From NCBI GenBank assembly GCA_964412845.1, contig CAYPQM010000107.1:1-24218 (forward strand): a stretch of 24,218 bases of DNA. The letters are read 5' to 3'. The notes under the pieces were generated by a model. The model saw only the letters and a program-made list of their open reading frames with translations, ran no database searches and was not told the origin of the DNA. Below are positions 1 through 12,766 of this stretch, piece by piece. A program made the position numbers and the translations under genes. Positions within the stretch are counted from its first letter, which is position 1. Every line of letters starts with the position of its first letter. Source of the DNA: JAWWPY01 sp964412845 (lineage in GTDB: Bacteria > Actinomycetota > Actinomycetes > Streptosporangiales > Streptosporangiaceae).

Positions 1-47
1 CGGCGTGGGACAAGGTGATGAACCTCGACCGGTTCGACCTCGTCTGA
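1..47 (+). CDS. katG: Catalase-peroxidase KatG, C-terminal end only (partial)
   Basis: The reading frame from base 3 encodes AWDKVMNLDRFDLV and then TGA at 45-47. This closely matches, from memory, the C-terminus of bacterial catalase-peroxidases (mycobacterial KatG ends in nearly the same residues, with the signature KVMNLDRFD). KatG is a cytoplasmic haem enzyme that removes hydrogen peroxide and has broad peroxidase activity. Only 14 codons are in the window, so haem and active-site residues cannot be checked. The gene runs convergently into the ureohydrolase gene, and a strong hairpin follows its stop. The call rests on a short but distinctive tail. Confidence 0.8.
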   Translation, partial: AWDKVMNLDRFDLV

Positions 48-53
48 TCATGA

Positions 54-87
54 CGTCCAGGTCGGCCCGCGCCGGCCGACCTGGACG
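54..87. terminator. Strong hairpin between convergent genes
   Basis: A perfect 14-bp inverted repeat, CGTCCAGGTCGGCC (54-67) and GGCCGACCTGGACG (74-87), encloses the 6-base loop CGCGCC. It begins 6 bases after the katG stop. No T-run follows, as is common for actinomycete terminators. Its symmetry would let it act on transcripts from either side. Confidence 0.7.
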
Positions 88-119
88 CCCTCAGTCCGAA
101 GGATCTCGACATCGTGCCG

Positions 120-136
120 CGGCGAGGACCTCGCCG
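120..136 (-). terminator. Small hairpin after the ureohydrolase stop
   Basis: A 7-bp stem (120-126 with 130-136, loop GAC) lies 7 bases beyond the ureohydrolase stop codon on the minus strand. With the larger 54-87 hairpin it could form a double terminator. There is no T-run. Confidence 0.35.
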
Positions 137-143
137 GTGGTGG

Positions 144-1121
144 TCATCGGGCGCGCTTTCCCGCGGCCAGGGCGGACAGCAGCTCGTAGCCGGTGTGCGC
201 GGCGGCGATCCCGGTGATCTGGGCGTGGTCGTAGGCGGGCGCGACCTCTACGATGTCTGCGCCGATGAGGTTCAGCTGGGCGAATGACCGGAGGGTGGCC
301 AGCAGTTCCCGGCTGGACAGGCCGCCCGCCTCCGGGGTGCCGGTGCCGGGCGCGTGCGCAGGGTCCAGCACGTCGATGTCCACCGAGACGTACACTGGGC
401 GGTCTCCGACCCGCTGCCGGATGCGTTCCACCATGCCGGCCACGCCGAGCCGTTCGACGTCGGGCGCCGAGATCACCTGGAAGCCCAGCTCGGTGTCCTG
501 GCTGAGGTCGCTGTCGGAGTACAGGGGGCCGCGGATCCCTATGTGCAGGCACCCGGTCCGGTCCAGGAGACCTTCCTCCGAGGCCCGCCGGAATGGCGTG
601 CCATGGGTGTAGGCGGCGCCGAAGTAGGTGTCCCAGGTATCGAGGTGGGCATCGAAGTGGACGACGGCCAGCGGGCCGTGCACCGCCGACACCGCCCGGA
701 GCATCGGCAGCACCACCGTGTGGTCGCCGCCGAGCGTCAGCACGAACCGCGCGCGTTCCAGCAGGGCACGCGCCCCCCGCTCGATGGCGGCGATCGCGTC
801 CTCGATACTGAACGGGTTGACCGCGAGATCCCCCGCGTCGGCCACCTGCTGGGCGGCGAACGGCGATACCTGCAGGGCCGGGTTGTAGGGGCGGAGCAGC
901 CGGGACGACTCCCGGATGTGGGACGGGCCGAAGCGGGCACCCGGCCGGTAGCTGACCCCGCTGTCAAATGGCACGCCCAGCACCGCGACATCGGCCTGCG
1001 GCACCTCATCCATGCGCGGCAGGCGGGCGAAAGTGGCCTCCCCGGCGTAGCGGGGTATCACGGTGGCGTCCACCGGCCCGATAGTGCCGCCGGCGACGAT
1101 CCGCGGAACAGGCTCGGTCAT
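144..1121 (-). CDS. Agmatinase-like ureohydrolase (arginase/agmatinase family)
   Basis: Predicted binuclear metal hydrolase that releases urea from a guanidino compound (agmatine, guanidinobutyrate, guanidine or similar). Numbered from an upstream ATG at 1175, all family motifs are present: GGDH (149-152), DAHLD (175-179), HGTPF (191-195) and SVDIDVLDPAHAPGTGTPE (264-282). Together they supply the metal-binding His and Asp residues. The start at 1121 gives MTEPVPR, 325 residues, a normal length, with a purine-rich GGGATGGGGA just upstream; ATG at 1133 is an alternative. The gene lies 127 bases downstream of the NCS1 permease on the same strand, so the permease probably imports its substrate or a related nitrogen compound. 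Motifs of this family do not separate agmatinase from guanidinobutyrase or guanidine hydrolase, so the substrate is left open. Confidence 0.9.
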   Translation of the reverse strand: MTEPVPRIVAGGTIGPVDATVIPRYAGEATFARLPRMDEVPQADVAVLGVPFDSGVSYRPGARFGPSHIRESSRLLRPYNPALQVSPFAAQQVADAGDLAVNPFSIEDAIAAIERGARALLERARFVLTLGGDHTVVLPMLRAVSAVHGPLAVVHFDAHLDTWDTYFGAAYTHGTPFRRASEEGLLDRTGCLHIGIRGPLYSDSDLSQDTELGFQVISAPDVERLGVAGMVERIRQRVGDRPVYVSVDIDVLDPAHAPGTGTPEAGGLSSRELLATLRSFAQLNLIGADIVEVAPAYDHAQITGIAAAHTGYELLSALAAGKRAR

Positions 1122-1140
1122 GTCATTCCCCATCCCAGCA

Positions 1141-1193
1141 TCCCGCCCGGCACACGCCAGGCCAGCATCTGGCATCAGTTGTCACGGGCGGGC
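1141..1193 (-). promoter_or_regulatory. Structured leader before the ureohydrolase
   Basis: In the 127-base gap between permease and ureohydrolase, the minus-strand transcript can form an 8-bp stem CCCGCCCG/CGGGCGGG (1185-1192 with 1142-1149). It encloses a smaller GCCAG-CAT-CTGGC hairpin (1161-1173). The outer stem closes about 20 bases before the start codon, next to the purine-rich ribosome-binding region. It could set differential expression or be a regulatory RNA. No known riboswitch consensus, including the guanidine classes, was recognised. Confidence 0.3.
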
Positions 1194-1248
1194 TTGACCC
1201 GGATCGATGGTCTCGCTGCCGTCTCCTGGCCCAGGTTGCCATAACGGG

Positions 1249-2784
1249 CTAGGGTGCCTGCCCGTCGGGACGGCCTGGCCCGGTGATTGCCGCTTCCGCA
1301 TCGATGTCGATTGCCTTTAGTTCCCGCTCGCTGGCGTCGATGGCTGACTGCTCGGCGGCCACGTCGAGTGAGCGTGACAGCAGCAGGTACACGAGGCCGG
1401 AAACGGCCAGGCCGACCAGCCAGGCGTAGTCCACACCGTTGGTCAGGTGACTCGGGAAGTAGCCCGTGTAAGAGAGGCCGGCGATGGGCGGGAGCACCAT
1501 GAACGGGATCTCGGCGGCGAAGCCGGCGAAATAAGCTGTCAGGCCGCGCCAGCCCCACGCGCCGTAGACGCCATCGACGCGGAAGATGTCGGTGATCGCA
1601 TAATGCCCGTGCCGGACGAAGAAGTAATCGACCAGGTTGAGCGCGGTCCACGGCACCAGCAGGTACAGCATCAGGGTCAGCGAGTCGAGGACTGCGGACA
1701 CGGCGCTGGTACTCGAGGAGATGCTGGCCCCGATCGCGTACCACACGATGGCCAGCGCGATGACCGTCACGGCGCGCAGCACCCGGCTGGTCTTGATCGT
1801 CTTGAACGAGTCGATCCCGGTCAGGACGGTCAGCATTCCCCCGTAGGCGTTCATCCCCATCGTGGCCAGCAGCGCCGTCGCGGAGAGGACCGCCGTGATC
1901 GAGCCGAGCGGCGCGGCCACCTTGTCCCCGACGACCTGCAGTCCGACGAGGCCGTCGTTGATGCCGAGGCGGGTGGCGAGCCATGCACCGAGTGCGATCA
2001 GCCAGATCGCCGAGCTGGAGGCGCCGAAGAACACGGCGGTGATGATTCCGCGGGCCGGCGTCTTCCGCGGCATGTAACGCGAGTAGTCCGAGACGTACGG
2101 CGCGTAGGTGATGTTGTAGGCGGCGGCTACCGAGAACTGCGCCATGAACGCCGCGAACAGGAAGCCTCCCGGGTGATGGGGCGCGGCGCCGCCGGCGTGC
2201 CCGATGAGAATGGCGATCGAGATGATCGCGTAGCACGGGAACGAGATGACCAGCAGGAACCGGAAAACCCGGTGCACCCAGTCGTAGCCGAAGATCGCCA
2301 GCAGCGCCGCGAGCACCGCGGTGGCGGCGGCCACCACGCTGGCGTTCCAGCCGAATGCGCCGTGCAGCCCGGTGCTCATCAGCACCTGATCGGCGACATT
2401 GAATGCCATGTAGGTGAACAGCACGGCGAACAGGGCGACGACCACGCCACGGTAGCCAAGCTGCGCCCGGGTCTGGATCATCTGCGGCAGGCCGAAAACC
2501 GGGCCCTGGGTGGCGTGAAAGGCCATGAACAGCGTGCCGAACCAGATGCCCAGCGCGCCAGCCAGGATCGACCAGCCCAGCGACAAGCCCAGCGCGGGGC
2601 CCACGAAGCCGATCGGGATCGTGAAGTACTGGAAGTTCCCCAGGAACCACAGCATGGTCTGCTGCCAGACCTTGCCGTGCCGCTCTGGGTCCGGGATCCA
2701 GTCGATCGAGTGCACCTCGATCTGGCCGAGCAGGCCCCGCTCCAGCTCCTCCTCAACCGCAGGCTCCCGGGACCGTGTGGCCAT
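1249..2784 (-). CDS. NCS1-family nucleobase/cation symporter (purine-cytosine permease type)
   Basis: Integral membrane permease of 511 residues, with about 12 hydrophobic segments starting near residue 40. Family marks include GFVGPALG in the first membrane segment, the YAPYVSDYSRYMP loop (about 227-239) and NLVDYFFVRHGHY (about 383-395), both typical of NCS1 carriers for cytosine, purines, allantoin, hydantoins or thiamine. The N-terminal tail contains VHSIDWIPDPERHG. The C-terminal tail is about 40 charged residues. The ATG at 2784 has a good GGGAGG ribosome-binding site. The gene is first in a unit with the ureohydrolase and is divergent from the XRE-cupin regulator, which is the likely controller. 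Substrate is not readable from sequence; the neighbour suggests a guanidino or ureido compound rather than cytosine. Confidence 0.9.
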   Translation of the reverse strand: MATRSREPAVEEELERGLLGQIEVHSIDWIPDPERHGKVWQQTMLWFLGNFQYFTIPIGFVGPALGLSLGWSILAGALGIWFGTLFMAFHATQGPVFGLPQMIQTRAQLGYRGVVVALFAVLFTYMAFNVADQVLMSTGLHGAFGWNASVVAAATAVLAALLAIFGYDWVHRVFRFLLVISFPCYAIISIAILIGHAGGAAPHHPGGFLFAAFMAQFSVAAAYNITYAPYVSDYSRYMPRKTPARGIITAVFFGASSSAIWLIALGAWLATRLGINDGLVGLQVVGDKVAAPLGSITAVLSATALLATMGMNAYGGMLTVLTGIDSFKTIKTSRVLRAVTVIALAIVWYAIGASISSSTSAVSAVLDSLTLMLYLLVPWTALNLVDYFFVRHGHYAITDIFRVDGVYGAWGWRGLTAYFAGFAAEIPFMVLPPIAGLSYTGYFPSHLTNGVDYAWLVGLAVSGLVYLLLSRSLDVAAEQSAIDASERELKAIDIDAEAAITGPGRPDGQAP

Positions 2785-2801
2785 GCCGCCTCCCAGCTAG
2801 A

Positions 2802-2817
2802 TGTGACCTGTTTCACA
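2802..2817. promoter_or_regulatory. Palindromic operator TGTGA-N6-TCACA
   Basis: TGTGACCTGTTTCACA is a perfect 5-bp inverted repeat with a 6-bp spacer, matching the half-site spacing of CRP-type sites. It lies across the predicted transcription start of the permease promoter and at the -35 position of the plus-strand promoter. One protein bound here could therefore repress both directions. A related direct copy, TGTTTCATA (2855-2863, compare TGTTTCACA at 2809-2817), lies just outside the permease -35. The binding protein may be the adjacent XRE-cupin regulator or a Crp/Fnr protein. Confidence 0.5.
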
Positions 2818-2820
2818 AGT

Positions 2821-2850
2821 TATAATCACTAGGCGTTTCCTGGCTGTCAA
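2821..2850 (-). promoter_or_regulatory. Permease promoter, overlapped by a consensus -10 for the opposite strand
   Basis: On the minus strand, TTGACA (2845-2850) and GATTAT (2822-2827) are separated by 17 bp, a good housekeeping-sigma promoter about 30 bases before the permease start. On the plus strand a perfect TATAAT (2821-2826) overlaps the same bases; its -35 region is poor. The two -10 elements share six bases, so the regulator and permease promoters probably exclude each other. A/T-rich sequence of this kind stands out in this genome. Confidence 0.55.
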
Positions 2851-2932
2851 CCTTTGTTTCATAGAGCCCTGATGCGTCACAGAGATGCCGCGGGGTCTGC
2901 CGCCCGGCGCGCCCAGCACGGGAGGAGGACTG

Positions 2933-3643
2933 GTGCCCATCTCCAGCAGCGGGAACGGCACGCCCCTTGCCGGCCCTGACGGCACGCGGATCGGCGCGCA
3001 GCTGAAGGCGGCGCGGCTCGCCGCCCGCAAGAGCATGACCGAAGTGGCCGAGCAGAGCGGGCTGACCAAGGGATTCGTGTCCAAGCTGGAGCGGGATCTC
3101 GCGAACGTCTCGGTGGCCTCGCTCATCCGGCTCTGCCAGGCACTGGACGTGTCCGTCGGCTCCCTGTTCCAGGCGTCGAAGGGAGAGGTGGTCCGCCGGG
3201 CCGACTACCCGCCGATCAACTTCGGCGGCAGAGGCGTCAAGGAGTACCTGCTCACGCCGTCCGGCGAGAAGCGGATGCAAGCCATCCTCAGCAACATCGA
3301 CCCGGGGGGCGGCAGCGGGGACGAGCCCTACTCACTGCCGGCGGACGTTGAATTCGTCTTCGTCCTCGCCGGTCAGCTGCAGATCACCGTCGCCGGGGAG
3401 CAAACCACCCTCGACCAGGGTGACGCCTTCACCTTCCCGGCCAATACCCAGCACACTTTCCGCGTGACCCCGCCAGCTGGCCGCACCCAGGTGCTCTGGG
3501 TGTTTACGCCCGCCTTGCCCGACACCGACGTGCACCGGCCAGCCGACCGGCCGGCACATTCGGCGGCAGGTTCAAACCCACCCGACCGGACAGGGCGGGT
3601 CGCCGGTGGATCAGGAGACGTTCGACCCGGAGGTAACGCGTGA
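2933..3643 (+). CDS. XRE-family regulator with C-terminal cupin domain
   Basis: Transcription factor of about 236 residues. A helix-turn-helix spans about residues 20-80 (SMTEVAEQSGLTKGFVSKLE, then SVASLIRLCQALDVSVGSLF), followed by a cupin_2 barrel (about 120-192, including VEFVFVLAGQLQI and DQGDAFTFPANTQHTFRV) that usually binds a small ligand. Regulators of this architecture (the PuuR/SutR type) commonly control amine, amino-acid or sulfur metabolism. GTG at 2933 was chosen because GGAGGAGG (2921-2928) sits directly before it; an ATG at 2885 is in frame but lacks such a site. After the cupin comes a polar, proline-rich tail of about 40 residues. The stop overlaps the start of the KAS III fusion gene (GTGA, 3640-3643), so the regulator is translationally coupled to the biosynthetic genes while also facing the permease unit. 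Confidence 0.9.
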   Translation: MPISSSGNGTPLAGPDGTRIGAQLKAARLAARKSMTEVAEQSGLTKGFVSKLERDLANVSVASLIRLCQALDVSVGSLFQASKGEVVRRADYPPINFGGRGVKEYLLTPSGEKRMQAILSNIDPGGGSGDEPYSLPADVEFVFVLAGQLQITVAGEQTTLDQGDAFTFPANTQHTFRVTPPAGRTQVLWVFTPALPDTDVHRPADRPAHSAAGSNPPDRTGRVAGGSGDVRPGGNA

Positions 3644-5634
3644 AACCGTTTGTGATCAACCGGCACGGTCGTCTGGTGTTCCCGGCGAACTTCTTTGGTG
3701 AGCTGGACTTCTCGGTCCTGAGGACGATCGAGCAGTTCAGCGCCGTGATCGAGCGGGATTTCGAGGCGAAGGCACCTACTGGGACCGACATCTTGGCCCG
3801 CGTCGAGTCCGGAGCCTACCCGGGGCGCTTTGAGCTGCTGCGCGACCTGGCCCAGAACCTGTTCTGGGCCAACCGGTACTCGGTCACGATGTTCGAGAAG
3901 CGGCCGACGCGCTGGCGCGACCTGGCGAAGCATCGCGATGACGTTTTCCTGCCGGTACTGACCCCGTGGGAAGACAGCGGGCGCAAGGTGGCAGCGGTCG
4001 AGCGCGCCTTCCGTGAGCTGCCCGCAACGTGGGACGCCGACACCGAGGACAAGGTGTTCGGCCTGCTGTTCGACCTGTTCCGCAACAAGCTGCACCATGC
4101 CACCGAGCTGCCACCGATCAAGCCAACGGTCGCTGAGTTTCTGGATCAGCCCGACGCGCTGACGTTCGTGATACCCGATCACGACCCGGACTACCCGGTT
4201 TTCCGGACCGACGAGATCTTTGACGCTGACGAGAGCGTCCCCGAGCTGGAAGCGCTGATCCGCTGGGCGATGGTGCTGCACAACCAGTACCCGTGGAACC
4301 GCTCGCGCACCACGCTGCGGGAGCCTGCCCGGATCGGCAACGACGACTTCGTGGTCGCGTTCCATCCCCGCAACCGGGACGTGCTGGCCTTCATCGACCG
4401 GGTCAAGAGCACCGGTGCCACCGGCCGCAACGCCGCCGCCAAGAACGCTGCTGTCCCGGCCCGGCGCGCGCCATTGGAGGCCGTGCCGCCTGCTGCCCCT
4501 TACCCGCCGGTGCGGGTGAGGGAGGCATTCGCGATCCAGCCGAGGCTGGCGGCGCTGGCGGTGGTGCGCGGCGAGCACGTCTGCGACAACACCGACGTGA
4601 TCCGGAACGCGAGCTTCTCCTGGTCGCCGATGAGCGCCGCCGACATCAGCGCGAAGACCGGCATCGAGCAGCGCCGCTACACCAGCCGTGAGCCGGAGCA
4701 GTTGGCCCTGCACGCCGCCCGCTCCGCGCTGGCGAAGTCCGGCCGGGCGCCCGCGGATATCGGGGCGGTGCTGGTCAGTACCTGCACCAGCAACCGGCAG
4801 ATCCCATCGGTCGCGTGCTGGCTGTCCGGCGAGCTGGGCCTGCTGCAGACACACGCCTCAGTTGACCTGGTGGCGGCCTGCGCGGGGCTGCCCTACGGGC
4901 TGGCCGAGGCCATCCGGCAGTTGCAGGAAGTCAAGCGGCCGGTCCTGCTGGTCTGCGTGGAGAAGTTCTCCGACAAGATCGGCAGCTCCCGTCCCTCGCG
5001 GATGATCTTCGGGGATGGCGCCGCGGCGATGGTCATCGCTCCGGCCGCCCCGGGAACCACCGGCGATGTGGAGGTCGTGCAGACCTACGCGAGCGGGCCG
5101 AGAAGTGAGGTCAACTCGATCATCTGGCCGAACCCGGAGTTCGACAACGACATCACCGTATACGGTCCTGAGGTGAAGTCCCTGGTACAGCGCTACCTGG
5201 CCCAGATGATCGGCGAGCTCGGTGCCCAGAGCGATCCGGACGACCCAGGCCGGACGTTGCTGCAGAGCATCGAGCTGATCGTCCCGCACCAGGCCAACAA
5301 GACGATGATCCTCAACCTGGCCCGGAAGGCCGGGCTGTCCGCCGACCAGCTGTACTTCAACGTCGAGACGATGGGCAACGTATCGTCGGCGAGCATCCCG
5401 ATCGCGGTGCACGATGCCGTCCGTGACGGGGTAATTACCCGGCCGACCCGGGTCTTCACACCGGGCTTCGGAGCCGGCGCCGTCGGCGGTTACGCGGTGC
5501 TGCGCATCGACCCCGCCATCGTCGCCGACGAAATGGTGCTGGACATCATCGGCGGCATCAATCGCGGCTCCGTGCCCGTCGCACGGGCGACCGGGACGAC
5601 GACCGATGACGTGCGCGTCGCGTTCGGCGAGTGA
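3640..5634 (+). CDS. KAS III-type condensing enzyme with unknown N-terminal domain
   Basis: A 664-residue protein in two parts. The C-terminal half (about 299-645) is a beta-ketoacyl-ACP synthase III/FabH-like fold. It has TGIEQRRYT, the nucleophile Cys414 in AACAGLPYG, His550 in VPHQANK and Asn580 in ETMGNVSSASIP. The complete Cys-His-Asn triad predicts decarboxylative Claisen condensation of an acyl-CoA with malonyl-ACP or malonyl-CoA. Residues 1 to about 260 form a soluble, mixed-charge region that I do not recognise, joined by an Ala/Pro-rich linker. FabH proteins are normally about 320-340 residues, so this one is twice the usual size. The GTG start overlaps the regulator's stop and follows CGGAGGT. 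The carboxylase gene begins 4 bases after its stop, so the two products are probably made together. No carrier-protein DSL motif was seen. Confidence 0.88.
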   Translation: MKPFVINRHGRLVFPANFFGELDFSVLRTIEQFSAVIERDFEAKAPTGTDILARVESGAYPGRFELLRDLAQNLFWANRYSVTMFEKRPTRWRDLAKHRDDVFLPVLTPWEDSGRKVAAVERAFRELPATWDADTEDKVFGLLFDLFRNKLHHATELPPIKPTVAEFLDQPDALTFVIPDHDPDYPVFRTDEIFDADESVPELEALIRWAMVLHNQYPWNRSRTTLREPARIGNDDFVVAFHPRNRDVLAFIDRVKSTGATGRNAAAKNAAVPARRAPLEAVPPAAPYPPVRVREAFAIQPRLAALAVVRGEHVCDNTDVIRNASFSWSPMSAADISAKTGIEQRRYTSREPEQLALHAARSALAKSGRAPADIGAVLVSTCTSNRQIPSVACWLSGELGLLQTHASVDLVAACAGLPYGLAEAIRQLQEVKRPVLLVCVEKFSDKIGSSRPSRMIFGDGAAAMVIAPAAPGTTGDVEVVQTYASGPRSEVNSIIWPNPEFDNDITVYGPEVKSLVQRYLAQMIGELGAQSDPDDPGRTLLQSIELIVPHQANKTMILNLARKAGLSADQLYFNVETMGNVSSASIPIAVHDAVRDGVITRPTRVFTPGFGAGAVGGYAVLRIDPAIVADEMVLDIIGGINRGSVPVARATGTTTDDVRVAFGE

Positions 5635-5638
5635 CCGG

Positions 5639-11287
<5,649 letters not shown>

Positions 11288-11322
11288 AGGCCTTCAGCGT
11301 GCTGTTGCGGGGCCAAGGGCCA

Positions 11323-12069
11323 TCAGGTGCCGGGCCGGCTGCGGCCGGCCGGCCGTGATGACGCGAGGGACGCGAATACAACAGTGGAACTGAGATAATT
11401 GCCGGTGGCGTAGTCGAATGCGCCGCCGCACGTTATCAGGTGCAGGGCCGCGAAGTCGGTCGCGCCGTAAATGGTTTTCGCCGGGAAATTGGATTTCGGG
11501 TACTGGCGCACGCCGGTGACGCGGAAAACAGCGGTGATCCCGTCGGCGAGCGTGACGTCAACGCTGTCCCCGGGGCGGAGGGCGGCTAGGCGGAAGAAGA
11601 CAGCAGGCCCCTGATGGCTGTCGACGTGACCTTCGATGACCGACGCCCCGATCTGGCCGGGCGTCGCCGAGTACTTGTACCATGCCGCCTCACTGGGCCT
11701 CGCGTGAAGCGACGGTACCTGGATCGTGCCGTCGGAGTTGACTCCCAGGTGCAGCAGTTTCGACTTCACGCCAATGGCCGGGATATCGACGGACACCGGC
11801 AGTGAGCGCTGCAGCGATGGCCCTTGTGCCCGGCCTGCGGATGGCCCGGTAGCGCCCGCTGCCCCCTGGGATGGCTGCGGCGCATGTTCCTGGGCACTGA
11901 CCGCGACGCCGACGGCGGCGGCCCCGCCTATGAGGAGAAGGACGCCGGCCACCCCGGCAAGGCGGTCACGGGGGCTTCTTGACGTCCTGGGCGGGGGGGC
12001 GTACTCACTGTTCCGCCAAGACACGACCACACGAAACCCGGCTACACGCCGCCGCTCCACCTCCCCCAA
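11323..12069 (-). CDS. Sortase, class F-like (actinobacterial)
   Basis: Membrane-anchored cysteine transpeptidase of 248 residues. There is a cytoplasmic N-terminus, one membrane segment (about 36-58), a Pro/Ala/Gly-rich stalk and a sortase fold from about residue 90. The catalytic residues are His148 (IEGHVDS) and Cys214 (LHLITCGGAFD). The third catalytic residue, an Arg, is not obvious: the strand after the Cys reads GNYLSSTVVFA. The start is TTG at 12069, chosen because GGGGGAGGGAC lies just upstream; GTG codons at 12030 and 12024 are weaker alternatives. It is divergent from a small surface protein whose C-terminal tail fits this sortase type, so the pair probably works together. It converges on the carboxylase gene, with a GGCCGGC/GCCGGCC hairpin near its own 3' end. 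Confidence 0.88.
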   Translation of the reverse strand: MGEVERRRVAGFRVVVSWRNSEYAPPPRTSRSPRDRLAGVAGVLLLIGGAAAVGVAVSAQEHAPQPSQGAAGATGPSAGRAQGPSLQRSLPVSVDIPAIGVKSKLLHLGVNSDGTIQVPSLHARPSEAAWYKYSATPGQIGASVIEGHVDSHQGPAVFFRLAALRPGDSVDVTLADGITAVFRVTGVRQYPKSNFPAKTIYGATDFAALHLITCGGAFDYATGNYLSSTVVFASLASSRPAGRSRPGT

Positions 12070-12322
12070 TGCCGTCCCTCCCCCGTCTTCCCCAGGGTGT
12101 TCTACTCGCGTAGCCTAATATCTCAGTGATGAACAAGCCATTGCATGTCCGTGCCGCCCATGGGCCTTACTCTTATGGCCGGGCGCTTTCTGGGACCTGC
12201 CCTCGGCCCGCGCGGGCAGCGCCCGAGCCGGCCACGCAATTTCCCTTCCGAAGCCGGTTTCTGATGCCGGGACGGGGAAACGGACCAGCCACCTGCCGGA
12301 CGCATGAGGAGGTCTCATAAAG
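12070..12322. promoter_or_regulatory. Divergent sortase/surface-protein intergenic region with hairpin leader
   Basis: The segment holds the TTG-start ribosome-binding site of the sortase, a TAATAT -10-like element on the plus strand (12116-12121) and a long leader for the surface protein. Within the leader, GGGCG (12181-12185) and CTGCCC can pair with GGGCAG and CGCCC (ending near 12224) to form a strong, bulged stem-loop. A 64-codon frame (12126-12320) ends just before the surface-protein start. Its third codon positions are not GC-biased like those of the neighbouring genes, so it is not called as a gene. Confidence 0.4.
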
Positions 12323-12739
12323 GTGCGCGCAACCATCGCGGGGACGGGGCTCAGCGTGAGGTTAACCGCCATCGGCTGCGCCACCTTGGCCATACTCGCT
12401 TCCGTGTCAGTCTCGGCCTGCGCAGCATCCTCGCCCACGGCGACACCGACTACATTCTCACCCGCAAGAACCGGCTCGGCAACACCGACTACCTTGGCTA
12501 GCGGCACGGCTAGTGCCAATACGCCGAGCGCCAGCGCTAGCCCTCCGGCCAGCCCGGCCCCGAGCCCGTCACCGACGACGAGCCTGTCGGCCAGCCCGTT
12601 CCCCACCGCTGCCCCGCCCACTGGCGGCGGTGGCACGGCCGGATTCCAGGACGCCCTGCTCCTCAGCCTTGGCGGAGCGGCGATGCTGGCCGGAGCCGGG
12701 AGCATCGCCTACCGCAGAAAGGTCATCAGGAACCGCTGA
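12323..12739 (+). CDS. Sortase-anchored Ala/Ser/Thr/Pro-rich surface protein
   Basis: A 138-residue exported protein. A signal peptide (about 1-32) ends in SVSAC, where VSA-C also fits a lipobox. A low-complexity Ser/Thr/Pro/Ala stalk (about 36-100) follows and could be glycosylated. The C-terminus is a sorting signal: PPTGGGGTAG (98-107), a hydrophobic segment (about 111-130) and YRRK. This GGGGTAG tail with a positive end is typical of substrates beside actinobacterial class F sortases and replaces a canonical LPxTG. The GTG start at 12323 follows GAGGAGG (12306-12312). No globular domain is present, so the protein may act as a spacer, adhesin stalk or wall-linked decoration. Its partner is the divergent sortase. 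Confidence 0.82.
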   Translation: MRATIAGTGLSVRLTAIGCATLAILASVSVSACAASSPTATPTTFSPARTGSATPTTLASGTASANTPSASASPPASPAPSPSPTTSLSASPFPTAAPPTGGGGTAGFQDALLLSLGGAAMLAGAGSIAYRRKVIRNR

Positions 12740-12766
12740 CACTCGTGGCCGCGGCTTCACCCAGGC

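Noticed and set aside
1447..2832. Long plus-strand open frame of 461 codons opposite the permease
   Set aside because: Its translation is rich in Arg, Asp, Gly, His and Gln with no domain, as expected for the antisense of a GC-rich gene; the permease on the other strand has clear family motifs.
3373..4854. Minus-strand open frame of 493 codons opposite the regulator and KAS III gene
   Set aside because: Low-information composition and no ribosome-binding site; the plus-strand genes have catalytic residues.
12126..12320. Possible leaderless small ORF of 64 codons before the surface protein
   Set aside because: A TAATAT element lies at a leaderless distance, but third-position GC bias is weak and the peptide has no features; kept only as leader sequence.
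12120..12322. Possible c-di-AMP (ydaO-type) riboswitch in the surface-protein leader
   Set aside because: Such switches often precede actinomycete wall genes, but the conserved sequence blocks could not be found.
12115..12705. Minus-strand open frame of 196 codons opposite the surface protein
   Set aside because: It mirrors the low-complexity stalk; the plus-strand gene has a ribosome-binding site, signal peptide and sorting tail.
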